Shown piece by piece: positions 1 to 8,225 of a stretch of DNA of 54,666 nt. The position numbers and the translations under genes were made by a program. The stretch is from JAZRYE01 sp045600585 (GTDB taxonomy: Bacteria; Bacillota_I; Bacilli_A; RFN20; CAG-826). The stretch lies in assembly GCA_045600585.1 (NCBI GenBank), contig JAZRYE010000039.1, positions 1-54,666 on the forward strand, in the 5' to 3' direction. The number at the start of each line of letters is the position of its first letter. The stretch's first letter is position 1. A model generated the notes under the pieces. The model was not told where the DNA came from, searched no databases, and saw only the letters and a list, made by a program, of their open reading frames with translations.

Positions 1-24
1 TTTTCTTGTGATAAAATAAGGCAT
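1..24 (-). CDS. Transposase, N-terminal 8 codons only
   Basis: Partial gene running off the left edge. It starts at the ATG at 24, seven bases after a perfect AGGAGGT. The visible peptide is MPYFITRK. The right-hand copy begins MPYF as well. An M-x-Y-F start is reminiscent of IS1634-type DDE transposases common in Mollicutes, but eight residues cannot establish the family. Confidence 0.6.
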
Positions 25-141
25 GTACAATACCTCCTTAGACAAGAATATTGTACCAAAAGAGGCGAAATCTTATAAATTTGCCTCTTTTTTGCATAAT
101 AAAAGGACTGTGAATCACTTTATAGGTTTTTCAACAGCCCC
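1..141 (-). mobile_element. 5' end of an insertion sequence, transposase reading out of the window
   Basis: On the minus strand an IS end starts at 141 with GGGGCTGTTGAAAAACC. It continues through a hairpin (61-88), a TACAAT -10-like box (51-56) and an AGGAGGT ribosome site (32-38) to an ATG at 24. The same parts, in the same order, occur at the other window edge on the plus strand (54530-54666), and 19 of the first 21 terminal bases match. This repetition, not a database match, is the evidence for a mobile element. The IS end lies only 6 bases beyond the stop codon of the neighbouring phosphatase gene. The other IS end and any target duplication are outside the window. Confidence 0.8.
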
Positions 142-147
142 TATTTT

Positions 148-1968
148 TTAGATTAATGTGATGTTTTTGAAATAAATCGTGCTTCCAGCAGGGAGCAAGA
201 AAGCGAATCTATTTAAAGATGTATATGATGAAATATCGACAGTATAAGTACCCCATTTATCTAGCTCAATATGAGTAGTTGTTCCACTTGTTGCTCTACT
301 GCTATTAAAGTCGAGATATTGATCAGGATTCTTTGTTCTAATAGCCATTTCACCTAATCCACCTAATTTAGGCATTCCACTTGGAACATACATATCGAAT
401 GAGAATGTTTTGTTGTTTGGATTGTTGATTAACTCGATATTGTTATAGATTTGTGATTGAATAGATGCTTCTGCCTTAAAACATTTTTGTCCTGCTATTT
501 CTGTTTCGGTAATAGTAATAACGCTATCATTTGTTAAGTTACCATTGCTAAATGTGAAATCTTTTGATGCATCAGGTAGATTCTCTGTTTCTGGGAAACT
601 AACATCTTTACCAAGAAGATTTCTTCTAACAGCATCAATTGTTTCTTGTTTAACTTTACATTCTTTCTTTAAATAGAATTCAATAGCGGAACATAACTCA
701 TTACTGTCTTGTTTGTAATTTGTTGACATTAATTCATTCATCTTACCCCAAGTAATTAAGTTACCAGTTGTATTTGTAAAGATACCTGAATCGTCAAAGC
801 TTGTGCCATTGTCTTTACTTCTATGTCTTGCTCCATAAATTGAATATGAAGTTAATTCAAAGTCTTTTGTTAAGTCTTCGTAACTAACGCCTAATAAACC
901 ATTAACAATATATGAGATAGTGCCTGTTCTATCTGCTCCTGCGTTACAGTGGTAATAGATAGGATATGATTCTGGATTAGCTAATAGCTCCATTATCTTT
1001 TTAATTGATACAGTAGAACTATAATCAAATCCACGTCTTACTGAAGGATCATCATCCGCTCCTGGAGAAGTATATCCTGGGATGACCATTGTATATTGCC
1101 ACATTCCACATTTGTTGTAGTTAAGACGAGAATCCACTAATTGGGATGTTCCGTCGGTTCTTAAATCAATTTCGTTTTTAACACCTAATGAAGATAATAA
1201 TGTTTCTTTACCAGTAGCAGTGATACCTGCAAGAGTGCCGCCTCGATAAATCATTCCATATTTAACTTTGTTACCGCCTCTTGCAGTCCATCCTCCGATA
1301 TCTCTCATATTATTAACACCAGATACATCTAATGTTCTAACTGAATAAGTATCATCTACTTTAAATGAACAATCATCTAATATATAGGCACCTGTACTAT
1401 CTTTAACGTTATAATATACGACTTCACCTGGAGTTAGTGTCTTTTCAAAAGTGAATGTCGTGCTACTTGTTTGATAAGTCTTTGTAGAAGTGAAATTCTT
1501 ATCATTACTAACTGTAACTACATAAGGAGTGTTACCGGCATTTTTAAAAGTAATGGTCTTACCAACTTGATTGTTATATGGAGTATTTGCTTTTAAAGCA
1601 TTGATTTGTTCGGTTTCCGTTTGAGCAGATAAATAATTGATCACATTACTATTTAATAATGAATGTGTAACTTGCTTTGGTGATAAATATCTACCATCAC
1701 CTTTCATAAGTGGTGAAGATAAAGTTTCTAATTTTTCAACGCAGTATTGGTCTTTAAATGATTCGTGGCAGTTGCAACAAACCCAATATTCAATATGTCC
1801 TGGTTTAAATTCTGTTGGTTCTTCTTTGCTATAGTGATTCACACTTTCATGCATGCATTCTGGAGTGTCTCCAAAAGCAGATTTTCTAATAGCTGTGGTT
1901 GTTAAAGTAGCTGCTAAACATATCGCGGTGATTCCCATCATAGGAATAATAAAAAATTTTTTATACAT
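148..1968 (-). CDS. Secreted tyrosine-phosphatase-like protein with N-terminal Cys/His module and C-terminal beta-sandwich
   Basis: This 606-residue exported protein has an N-terminal signal or anchor segment (about 4-25). A Cys/His-rich segment follows (about 38-80, with a YWVCCNC core) of a type seen in many Bacillota secreted proteins. The catalytic domain carries NMRDIGGW and the P-loop HCNAGADRTG (Cys341, Arg347), the C-x5-R signature of the Y_phosphatase3/Lmo1800 group. The last 130 or so residues look like a galactose-binding-like jelly roll ending in IYFKNITLI. Family members dephosphorylate phosphotyrosine or phosphoinositides, and the substrate here is unknown. The Lys of HCTAGKDRTG in Listeria is replaced by Ala. 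The gene stands alone, reads toward the IS and has no terminator of its own. No Shine-Dalgarno is obvious before the ATG. Confidence 0.8.
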   Translation of the reverse strand: MYKKFFIIPMMGITAICLAATLTTTAIRKSAFGDTPECMHESVNHYSKEEPTEFKPGHIEYWVCCNCHESFKDQYCVEKLETLSSPLMKGDGRYLSPKQVTHSLLNSNVINYLSAQTETEQINALKANTPYNNQVGKTITFKNAGNTPYVVTVSNDKNFTSTKTYQTSSTTFTFEKTLTPGEVVYYNVKDSTGAYILDDCSFKVDDTYSVRTLDVSGVNNMRDIGGWTARGGNKVKYGMIYRGGTLAGITATGKETLLSSLGVKNEIDLRTDGTSQLVDSRLNYNKCGMWQYTMVIPGYTSPGADDDPSVRRGFDYSSTVSIKKIMELLANPESYPIYYHCNAGADRTGTISYIVNGLLGVSYEDLTKDFELTSYSIYGARHRSKDNGTSFDDSGIFTNTTGNLITWGKMNELMSTNYKQDSNELCSAIEFYLKKECKVKQETIDAVRRNLLGKDVSFPETENLPDASKDFTFSNGNLTNDSVITITETEIAGQKCFKAEASIQSQIYNNIELINNPNNKTFSFDMYVPSGMPKLGGLGEMAIRTKNPDQYLDFNSSRATSGTTTHIELDKWGTYTVDISSYTSLNRFAFLLPAGSTIYFKNITLI

Positions 1969-2077
1969 ATTTTTTATTTTAGCATCTCATTATTTGATAA
2001 ATGAATAAATAAATTAATAAATAGGATATATAATAATTTAGTAGTAAAAATTATATTTTTTATAATAGGAGAAAGCT

Positions 2078-3124
2078 ATGTCTAATAAATTAGAATTCAA
2101 CTATGAACAAGGTGAAGCAACAATTGCTCTAAAATTACCTGGCTATTATGTTTGGGATAATTCAGTTATTAAAGCTGAAGGTAAATATTGGATGTTTTCT
2201 TCTCGCTGGGAAGGTGAACGCGGATTTGGATGGAACTGGCTTATGAACAGTAGAGTCATTTTATCTGTTTCTGATAAACCTGAAGGACCATTTAAATTTG
2301 TTAAAGAAGTTACTCCAAGAAGAGGCAAAAACTTTTTTGATGGCATGAATACCCATAATACTTGCATTAAAGAATATAACGGCAAATTTTATCTTTATTA
2401 CATGGGTACAACTTATGATTTTGAACCACCGGCAAAAGCAAGTGATATCAACGAAGATATGGCTAGTGATGTCTGGAAAAAGAAACGAATTGGCTTAGCT
2501 ATTGCCGATAAAATCGATGGTGAATACATTAGAAAAGATGAACCAATTTTATTACCAAATCCTTATCCAGCATGGGATTCAACAATTACGACAAATCCTA
2601 CTGTTGTTATTAAAGATAATGGTGAAACAGTTATGGCGTATAAATCATCAAGATGTTTAGGTAATATTTGTCGTGAACCAAATGAATTAAAAATTGGTTT
2701 AACAACCGCTCCTAATCCAGAAGGCCCATTTGTAAGAAAATATGATTATCCAATCTTCCAAGCAAATGATAAAAAGATGAGCATCGAAGATCCGTTTATT
2801 TGGTTTGATGAAAAGAAGAACAAATACTGTTTATTGTGTAAGGACTGTGAAGGCAATATTACTGGTGAATTTGGTGATATGGTCTATGCAGAAAGTGAAG
2901 ATTTATTAGACTTTGAATTACTTGATGATCACGCAGTATTTACAAGAGACGTAACTTGGAAAGATGGCCATAAATCTAAGCAATGTAATCTAGAAAGACC
3001 ATTTATCCTTTTTGAAAATGGAGAACCTACTTATTTATATTGCTCATCTGGTGATGGTAATCAACCTTATGGATTCCAAGGTGAAACATATATCGTTTGT
3101 TTAAAAATTAATAAGAAAAAATAA
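2078..3124 (+). CDS. GH43/GH117-like five-bladed beta-propeller glycosidase
   Basis: 348 residues with no signal peptide, so probably cytoplasmic. The N-terminal YYVWDNSVI (Asp27), the repeating K-F/Y-Y-L-Y-Y and GP-F blades, SIEDPFIWFDE and LERPFILFENG are the acidic-residue blade motifs of the GH43/GH117 clan. Such enzymes remove arabinose, xylose, galactose or anhydro-sugar units from oligosaccharides. Substrate cannot be read from sequence. The ATG follows AGGAG (2067-2071). The gene is cut off from the downstream operon by a strong terminator at 3128-3156 and is therefore its own transcription unit, divergent from the phosphatase gene. A TATAAT occurs at 2029-2034 and another at 2061-2066. 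Confidence 0.72.
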   Translation: MSNKLEFNYEQGEATIALKLPGYYVWDNSVIKAEGKYWMFSSRWEGERGFGWNWLMNSRVILSVSDKPEGPFKFVKEVTPRRGKNFFDGMNTHNTCIKEYNGKFYLYYMGTTYDFEPPAKASDINEDMASDVWKKKRIGLAIADKIDGEYIRKDEPILLPNPYPAWDSTITTNPTVVIKDNGETVMAYKSSRCLGNICREPNELKIGLTTAPNPEGPFVRKYDYPIFQANDKKMSIEDPFIWFDEKKNKYCLLCKDCEGNITGEFGDMVYAESEDLLDFELLDDHAVFTRDVTWKDGHKSKQCNLERPFILFENGEPTYLYCSSGDGNQPYGFQGETYIVCLKINKKK

Positions 3125-3127
3125 TTT

Positions 3128-3156
3128 AGAAGGGCAAATTTGACCTTCTTTTTTTG
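3128..3156 (+). terminator. Rho-independent terminator after the GH43-like gene
   Basis: AGAAGG(3128-3133)...CCTTCT(3144-3149) with an inner CAAATTTG palindrome form a long stem broken by one G/A mismatch, followed by seven T. It ends the 2078-3124 transcript. Confidence 0.85.
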
Positions 3157-3186
3157 TTATGTAATGTAAATATTACTTAACAAATG

Positions 3187-3192
3187 TATAAT
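3187..3192 (+). promoter_or_regulatory. Putative -10 box of the sugar catabolism operon
   Basis: A perfect TATAAT lies 24 bases before the ATG at 3216, immediately downstream of the preceding terminator. No convincing -35 is visible at 16-18 bases. It is the only promoter-like element between the terminator and the six-gene operon. Confidence 0.5.
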
Positions 3193-3215
3193 GTTTTTAA
3201 AGTCAGGTATTCTAT

Positions 3216-4235
3216 ATGAAAAAAATATTAAATGTTACCCAAATTGGATTTGTTGATTATAACAAAGCAGACATCGTTAATAAGCTAATTAACGTTGATG
3301 AGTTAAAAGATAATGAAGTCATTGTTAAGAATATTGTTACAACCATTTCGGCTGGAACAGAAAGAGCTAATGTCATTGGTTTAAGAGTTGGTGAAGCTCC
3401 AGTCACATTTCCTAGATTTTCTGGCTATTCGAATTGTGGTGAAGTTGTTGCAGTTGGTAAAAATGTAACTAAAGTTAAAGTTGGTGATAAGGTTGTACCT
3501 ATTTGGGGATTACATGCTTCATATAATGTGTTTAACGAAGATAAGGTTGTTAAAGTTCCTGACGGAGTTTCTCCTGAGGAAGCTGCATTAACATTTATTG
3601 GTACATTCTCAATTGCTGCTGTTAGAAAAGTTAGATTAGAAATTGGAGAAAACTGTGCAGTAGTTGGTTTAGGTGTATTAGGTCAATTAGCAGTTCAATT
3701 TGCAAAAGCTGCTGGAGCATATCCTGTAGTAGCAGTTGATATGAATGAAGATAGAAGAGAAGAAGCGTTACGCAATGGAGCGGACTTTGCTTTTGATCCA
3801 AGCGATCCTGAATATATTCAAAACGTATTAAAAGTATGTCCTGATGGTTATACAACGGCAATTGAAGTTACCGGTGTTGGACAAGCTTTGGTTCAAACAT
3901 TAAGACTTATGAATAGATTTGGTCGAGTTGCATTATTAGGATGCACAAGAGATTCCAATTTCTCAGTTGATTATTATGCAAGAGTCCATACACCTGGTGT
4001 TGAACTAATAGGGGCACATACATTAGCAAGACCAGAAGTAGAATCACGTCCACATTGCTTTACTGTTAAAGATGATTTGAAATCAATCTTTGGTATGATT
4101 CTTGGTAAACGTGTTAACCTAAAACAAATGATTAAAGAAACTCATTCGCCATTAGAATGTAAAGAAGTCTACGAAAGATTAATAAACGATAAAGAGTTCC
4201 CAACAGTTGTCCAATTTGATTGGAGAAATATTTAA
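3216..4235 (+). CDS. MDR-family (zinc-type) dehydrogenase lacking the usual catalytic Cys
   Basis: 339 residues with the medium-chain dehydrogenase layout: an N-terminal GroES-like domain (GYSNCGEVVAVG, VGDKV) and a Rossmann domain with GLGVLGQLAVQFAKAAGA. Instead of the catalytic C-G-(T/S)-D of zinc alcohol dehydrogenases it has SAGTERANV. The structural four-Cys lobe is also missing. The SAGTE motif is typical of the BchC-like/bacteriochlorophyllide-dehydrogenase-like MDR subgroup, often encoded beside Gfo/Idh/MocA oxidoreductases, as it is here. It probably oxidises or reduces a sugar or sugar-derived alcohol with NAD(P). It is the first gene of a tightly packed six-gene operon. Confidence 0.8.
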   Translation: MKKILNVTQIGFVDYNKADIVNKLINVDELKDNEVIVKNIVTTISAGTERANVIGLRVGEAPVTFPRFSGYSNCGEVVAVGKNVTKVKVGDKVVPIWGLHASYNVFNEDKVVKVPDGVSPEEAALTFIGTFSIAAVRKVRLEIGENCAVVGLGVLGQLAVQFAKAAGAYPVVAVDMNEDRREEALRNGADFAFDPSDPEYIQNVLKVCPDGYTTAIEVTGVGQALVQTLRLMNRFGRVALLGCTRDSNFSVDYYARVHTPGVELIGAHTLARPEVESRPHCFTVKDDLKSIFGMILGKRVNLKQMIKETHSPLECKEVYERLINDKEFPTVVQFDWRNI

Positions 4236-4237
4236 CA

Positions 4238-5248
4238 ATGAAAAAGATTAATGTTGTTATTGCTGGTATAGGTCATGACCACGCTCATGATGCTTTTGAA
4301 TGCATTACAAAAATAGATAGCTCTTTCAATCTTATAGGCTTAGTTATTGAACAAGATGATAACGGCAATTATGAAAGATATAAAGAACAATATGGTGTAT
4401 ATAAACATTATGAAATAGATGAAGTTAAAACCATCAAAAATTTAGATGCTGTTATTGTTGAATGTGATGATAAATATTTAACAGAATATGCAACAAAATT
4501 TGCATCATTACGATTACCAGTTCATATGGATAAACCAGGTAGTCAAAATAAAGAAGAATTTGATAAATTAATCAAGATTTGCAAGGAAAATAATATAGTT
4601 TTACATCTTGGATATATGTATCGATATAACCCTTCTATTAAAAAAGCGATTGAGATTTGTAAAAGTGGTTTAATTGGTAAAATTTATTCCATTGAAACTG
4701 ATATGAGTGGTGGTTTATCTTTTGAAAAACGTAAGTGGCTATCATCGTTTAAAGGTGGCATGATGAACTATCTTGGTTGCCATTTAATTGATGTAGTTAT
4801 TACTTTATTAGGTAAGCCAGAATCAGTAATTCCATATAATACAAAATCACTTCCAGAAGTTGGTGAAGATCAAGGTTTAGCTATTTTGAAATACGATAAC
4901 GTCTTAGCTACGATAAAATCTTCTGCCGTTGAATTAGATGGATTTAGTAGAAGACATATTGTTATTAATGCAGAAAAAATGACTATTGAGATTTGCCCAA
5001 TAGAAAAGATAAACGATAAAACAAAACTTATATCAACAAGTATCTACAAATCACCAGTTATCATTCCAAATGTTCCAATTGGAGTAGAAAATTATGGACC
5101 AGTTGATAGATATGAAATGATGTTTGAAGAATTTGCTTCAATTGTTAGAAAAGAAATAAATAGCCCATATACATTAGAACACGAGCAATTAATTCATGAT
5201 GTGTTATTAGCGGCGTGTGGTGACTTTGGAAAGGAAATTAAATTATGA
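4238..5248 (+). CDS. Gfo/Idh/MocA-family NAD(P)-dependent oxidoreductase
   Basis: 336 residues. The N-terminal Rossmann fold begins with VVIAGIGHDHAHDAF. The family's E-K-P motif appears as MDKPG near residue 95. The C-terminal alpha/beta domain has the GCHLIDVV histidine. Members oxidise sugars, inositols or glycoside hydroxyls with NAD(P). The ATG at 4238 follows the preceding stop by two bases and has a GGAGA ribosome site inside the previous gene. A TTG at 4220 would add six residues but lacks a ribosome site. The stop is a TGA overlapping the next ATG (ATGA), which shows translational coupling and the standard genetic code. Confidence 0.88.
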   Translation: MKKINVVIAGIGHDHAHDAFECITKIDSSFNLIGLVIEQDDNGNYERYKEQYGVYKHYEIDEVKTIKNLDAVIVECDDKYLTEYATKFASLRLPVHMDKPGSQNKEEFDKLIKICKENNIVLHLGYMYRYNPSIKKAIEICKSGLIGKIYSIETDMSGGLSFEKRKWLSSFKGGMMNYLGCHLIDVVITLLGKPESVIPYNTKSLPEVGEDQGLAILKYDNVLATIKSSAVELDGFSRRHIVINAEKMTIEICPIEKINDKTKLISTSIYKSPVIIPNVPIGVENYGPVDRYEMMFEEFASIVRKEINSPYTLEHEQLIHDVLLAACGDFGKEIKL

Positions 5249-6219
5249 AAGCAGTATTAATTAACGATGATAAATCATTAAGTTGGACAAACGTTCCTGA
5301 CTTAGTATTAAAAGATAATCAAGTACTTATCGAAGTACACGCTTCTTCTATTAATAGAGCGGATCTATTGCAAAGAGAAGGCAGTTATCCACCTCCTCCA
5401 GGATGTCCTATTTGGCCTGGACTTGAAGTTGCTGGTGTTATTAAAGAAGTTGGCAAGAATACTTCTAAATATAAAGTTGGCGATAAAGTCTGTGCTTTAT
5501 TAGGCGGAGGGGGATACGCGGAATACGTTGCTGTTGAAGAAGATACAGTTTTACCAATGCCAAAGAACTTATCTTATGAAGAAGCAAGCGCAATTCCTGA
5601 AGTATATGCGACTGCTTTCTTAAACCTTTTCTATGTTGGAGAAGCTAAAGAAGGCGAAACATTATTAATGAATGCTGGAGCAAGTGGATTAGCCAGTGCA
5701 GTTATCCCAATGGCAAAAGCATTTGGTATGTATGTTATTACAACAGTAAGAGGACAAGATGTCGCTGAAAAAGTTAAATACTTAAACGCTGATGTTGTGG
5801 TAGATACAGAAAAAGAAGATATTGCTGAAGTATTAAAGAAACAGGCCGAATTAGGTCACCCAGTAAATGTCGCAATTGATTGCCTTGGAGGACCAAGAGT
5901 TAACGATTGCTTAAAACAAGTTGCAAGAGGATGTAGATGGATTCAAATTGCTACTTTAGCAGGTGATATGTCCAACATTGATTTCAGAAACATCTTTGTA
6001 AAAAATATTAGAATCATCGGCAGCACTTTACGTAGTAAGACTCCAGAACAAAAGAATGATATTTTATATAAATTAGTTGAAAAGATTTGGCCTAAATTTG
6101 AAAGTGGAGAAATCAAAATTAAAATCCATAAAATTTTACCAATTGAAGAAGCTGAAGAAGCTCATGCAATCTTATATAGAAATGAAAATGTTGGTAAGGT
6201 CATTTTAAAAGTGAAATAG
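5245..6219 (+). CDS. Quinone-oxidoreductase-like MDR protein (TP53I3/QOR type)
   Basis: 324 residues, with no zinc ligands. Diagnostic stretches are SSINRADLLQREGSYPPPPG, GLEVAGVIKEVG and the NADPH-binding MNAGASGLASAVIPMAKAFG. These match the p53-inducible/PIG3 group of NADPH:quinone reductases, which reduce quinones or the double bond of alpha,beta-unsaturated carbonyls. In a sugar operon it may handle an enone made by beta-elimination of a 3-keto-sugar, but that is inference. It overlaps the upstream gene by four bases and is followed after two bases by the hydrolase gene. Confidence 0.85.
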   Translation: MKAVLINDDKSLSWTNVPDLVLKDNQVLIEVHASSINRADLLQREGSYPPPPGCPIWPGLEVAGVIKEVGKNTSKYKVGDKVCALLGGGGYAEYVAVEEDTVLPMPKNLSYEEASAIPEVYATAFLNLFYVGEAKEGETLLMNAGASGLASAVIPMAKAFGMYVITTVRGQDVAEKVKYLNADVVVDTEKEDIAEVLKKQAELGHPVNVAIDCLGGPRVNDCLKQVARGCRWIQIATLAGDMSNIDFRNIFVKNIRIIGSTLRSKTPEQKNDILYKLVEKIWPKFESGEIKIKIHKILPIEEAEEAHAILYRNENVGKVILKVK

Positions 6220-6221
6220 TT

Positions 6222-7244
6222 ATGGCTTACTATAAAGAAGAAATAGAAAAAGATACTAAATATCGTAGTGAATATAAATCTTCTATTGATACATTTTTAG
6301 CTTGTTCTAGAAACAAAATGAATCAAGATAGAAAAGACTATGTTGATCCTTTAAAGATGGCTAATAATCAAGAAAAGTATCGTAAAGATTTTATTGATAT
6401 GCTTGGTTATCCTTTAAACACTGAAAGAAAAGAAACTAAGTTAATTTCTAAAGAATTTATTGCTAAAGATAACAATGTAAATATTTATCGTATGCAATTA
6501 TTAATCGATAACACTATTAAAGCATATGGCATTCTTTTTGAACAAATAAATAAAAAGAATAATAGCCTTGTTTTAGCTCTTCATGGTGGAGAAGGAACTC
6601 CTGAACTCGTTTCATCTATTCACATGGATTTTGCTAACTATAATCATTTGGCTAGAAGATTAACTGATAAAGGATTTAACGTATTTTGTCCTCAACTTCT
6701 TTTATGGAGCGTGACTAACTATGGTAATCCATATGATAGACAGCAAGTTAATTACAAGATGAGAAGCTTAGGTGGTACGACCGTTGCATTAGAAATGTAT
6801 ATGATGTCATCTTGCTTAGATTATCTATTTGTTAATTACAATTTTAGAAAAGATAACCTTGCAGTTGCAGGTTTGTCATATGGAGGAATGTATTCTTTCT
6901 TTATGGCGGCTTATGATACAAGAATTAAAGCTTGCTTCTCATGTAGTTATTTAACAGATGATGATGGCAGTTCATTATATGACTGGCATAATTTAAAAGA
7001 TGCATCAATGATTGGTCCTTCAGAAATAGGTGGATTAATTGCTCCAAGAGCGTTATTCATTGCTATGGGTGACCATGATGAATTATTCGATTCTACAAGA
7101 ACTGAGAAATCATGCTCAAATATTAAAGAATATTACAAAGCATTTAATAAAGAAAATTACTTTAAATATCATATCTTTAACGGTGTTCACGAAACCGATA
7201 AAGATAATGCTTGGATAGATTTTATTATTGAACACACGAAATAG
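6222..7244 (+). CDS. Alpha/beta hydrolase, dienelactone/acetyl-xylan-esterase-like
   Basis: 340 residues, no signal peptide. Visible are the oxyanion strand ALHGGEG (119-125), the nucleophile elbow GLSYGGM with Ser219, an acid in MGDHDELF (about 284-286) and a C-terminal His in GVHETD, a complete Ser-Asp-His triad. The fold resembles cytoplasmic acetyl-xylan esterases and prolyl-oligopeptidase-like hydrolases. A role in de-acylating imported oligosaccharides is plausible from the operon. A clear paralog is encoded at 23807-24778 on the other strand, so both ends of the carbohydrate locus carry this family. Confidence 0.8.
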   Translation: MAYYKEEIEKDTKYRSEYKSSIDTFLACSRNKMNQDRKDYVDPLKMANNQEKYRKDFIDMLGYPLNTERKETKLISKEFIAKDNNVNIYRMQLLIDNTIKAYGILFEQINKKNNSLVLALHGGEGTPELVSSIHMDFANYNHLARRLTDKGFNVFCPQLLLWSVTNYGNPYDRQQVNYKMRSLGGTTVALEMYMMSSCLDYLFVNYNFRKDNLAVAGLSYGGMYSFFMAAYDTRIKACFSCSYLTDDDGSSLYDWHNLKDASMIGPSEIGGLIAPRALFIAMGDHDELFDSTRTEKSCSNIKEYYKAFNKENYFKYHIFNGVHETDKDNAWIDFIIEHTK

Positions 7245-7252
7245 GTATAAGT

Positions 7253-8224
7253 ATGCAAATCACAGATTTTAAACTTGAATATAAAGAAAATTTCAGAATA
7301 TTACACATCACAGATCCACAGATAGTAGATTCTACTCAAATGCGTTATCCAACGCGTTTATGTAAAGAAGAATATGAAATGTGGCTACCATCTAAAATTA
7401 ATGAGATATGCTTCAATATGATCGATGATTTAATCGAAAGAACTAAACCTGATTTAATACTTATTGAAGGCGATGTTGTCTATGGTTCTTTTGATGATAA
7501 TGGAACAGCTTTAAAAGCATTTTTAGATAAGATATCTAGCTACAATATCCCATTTTCTTTAACGTACGGTAATCATGATAATGAATGCGCATTAGGTGCA
7601 GCGTGGCAAAATAATCTTGTAAAAAATACAAAGAATTCAATGTTTAAAGAAGATGTGTGTACGATTGGTTTATATGACAAAGATATCTTAAAAAGAATCA
7701 TTATTATGCTTGATACTAATTGTTGTCATGATGCAAGCGAACAATCAACAAAAGATGGTCATGGCTGGTATCCAACAGTAAAAGAAAGTCAATTAGTTAC
7801 TTTAAGAGAATTTAAAGAAGCAATTATTAAACAATATGGATATATGGTTCCAACAATGATCTGCCAACATATTATTCCAAAGGATGTTGGTGAATGGTTA
7901 AAAAGTCATGACAAAGTTAAGGATCCTTTTGTTCCATATATAAGTGAAAATACTAAAGATGAATTTGGTTATTTATATGAGCTACATTGTCCTATCGATT
8001 TTGAAGAATTCCCGTTATGTAAGGAACTAAATGTCGATAATATCTTTTTAGGACATGACCATATAAATAACTTATCAACCATGATGAATGGCATTAGAGT
8101 AACATATGTTACTAAAACAGGTAGATATTGTTATTACAGAAAGGAACTACTTGGAGGAACTCTTTCAATCATTAAGAATGATGGAAAAGAAGTTATTTCT
8201 GAGCATGTATATTCGGATAAATAA
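7253..8224 (+). CDS. Calcineurin-like metallophosphoesterase (Dcr2-like)
   Basis: 323 residues with all five metallophosphoesterase blocks: HITDPQ (Asp21, Gln23), EGDVVYG (Asp74), YGNHDNE (Asn107-His108-Asp109), CQHIIP and LGHDHIN. The first block has D-x-Q in place of the usual D-x-H, as in the Dcr2/cd07383-like group. It should be a dinuclear-metal phosphoesterase in the cytoplasm. In this operon it may release sugar from a phosphorylated intermediate or remove inhibitory sugar phosphates. The ATG at 7253 follows AGGT. Two bases separate its stop from the GH42 gene. Confidence 0.85.
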   Translation: MQITDFKLEYKENFRILHITDPQIVDSTQMRYPTRLCKEEYEMWLPSKINEICFNMIDDLIERTKPDLILIEGDVVYGSFDDNGTALKAFLDKISSYNIPFSLTYGNHDNECALGAAWQNNLVKNTKNSMFKEDVCTIGLYDKDILKRIIIMLDTNCCHDASEQSTKDGHGWYPTVKESQLVTLREFKEAIIKQYGYMVPTMICQHIIPKDVGEWLKSHDKVKDPFVPYISENTKDEFGYLYELHCPIDFEEFPLCKELNVDNIFLGHDHINNLSTMMNGIRVTYVTKTGRYCYYRKELLGGTLSIIKNDGKEVISEHVYSDK

Positions 8225-8225
8225 T

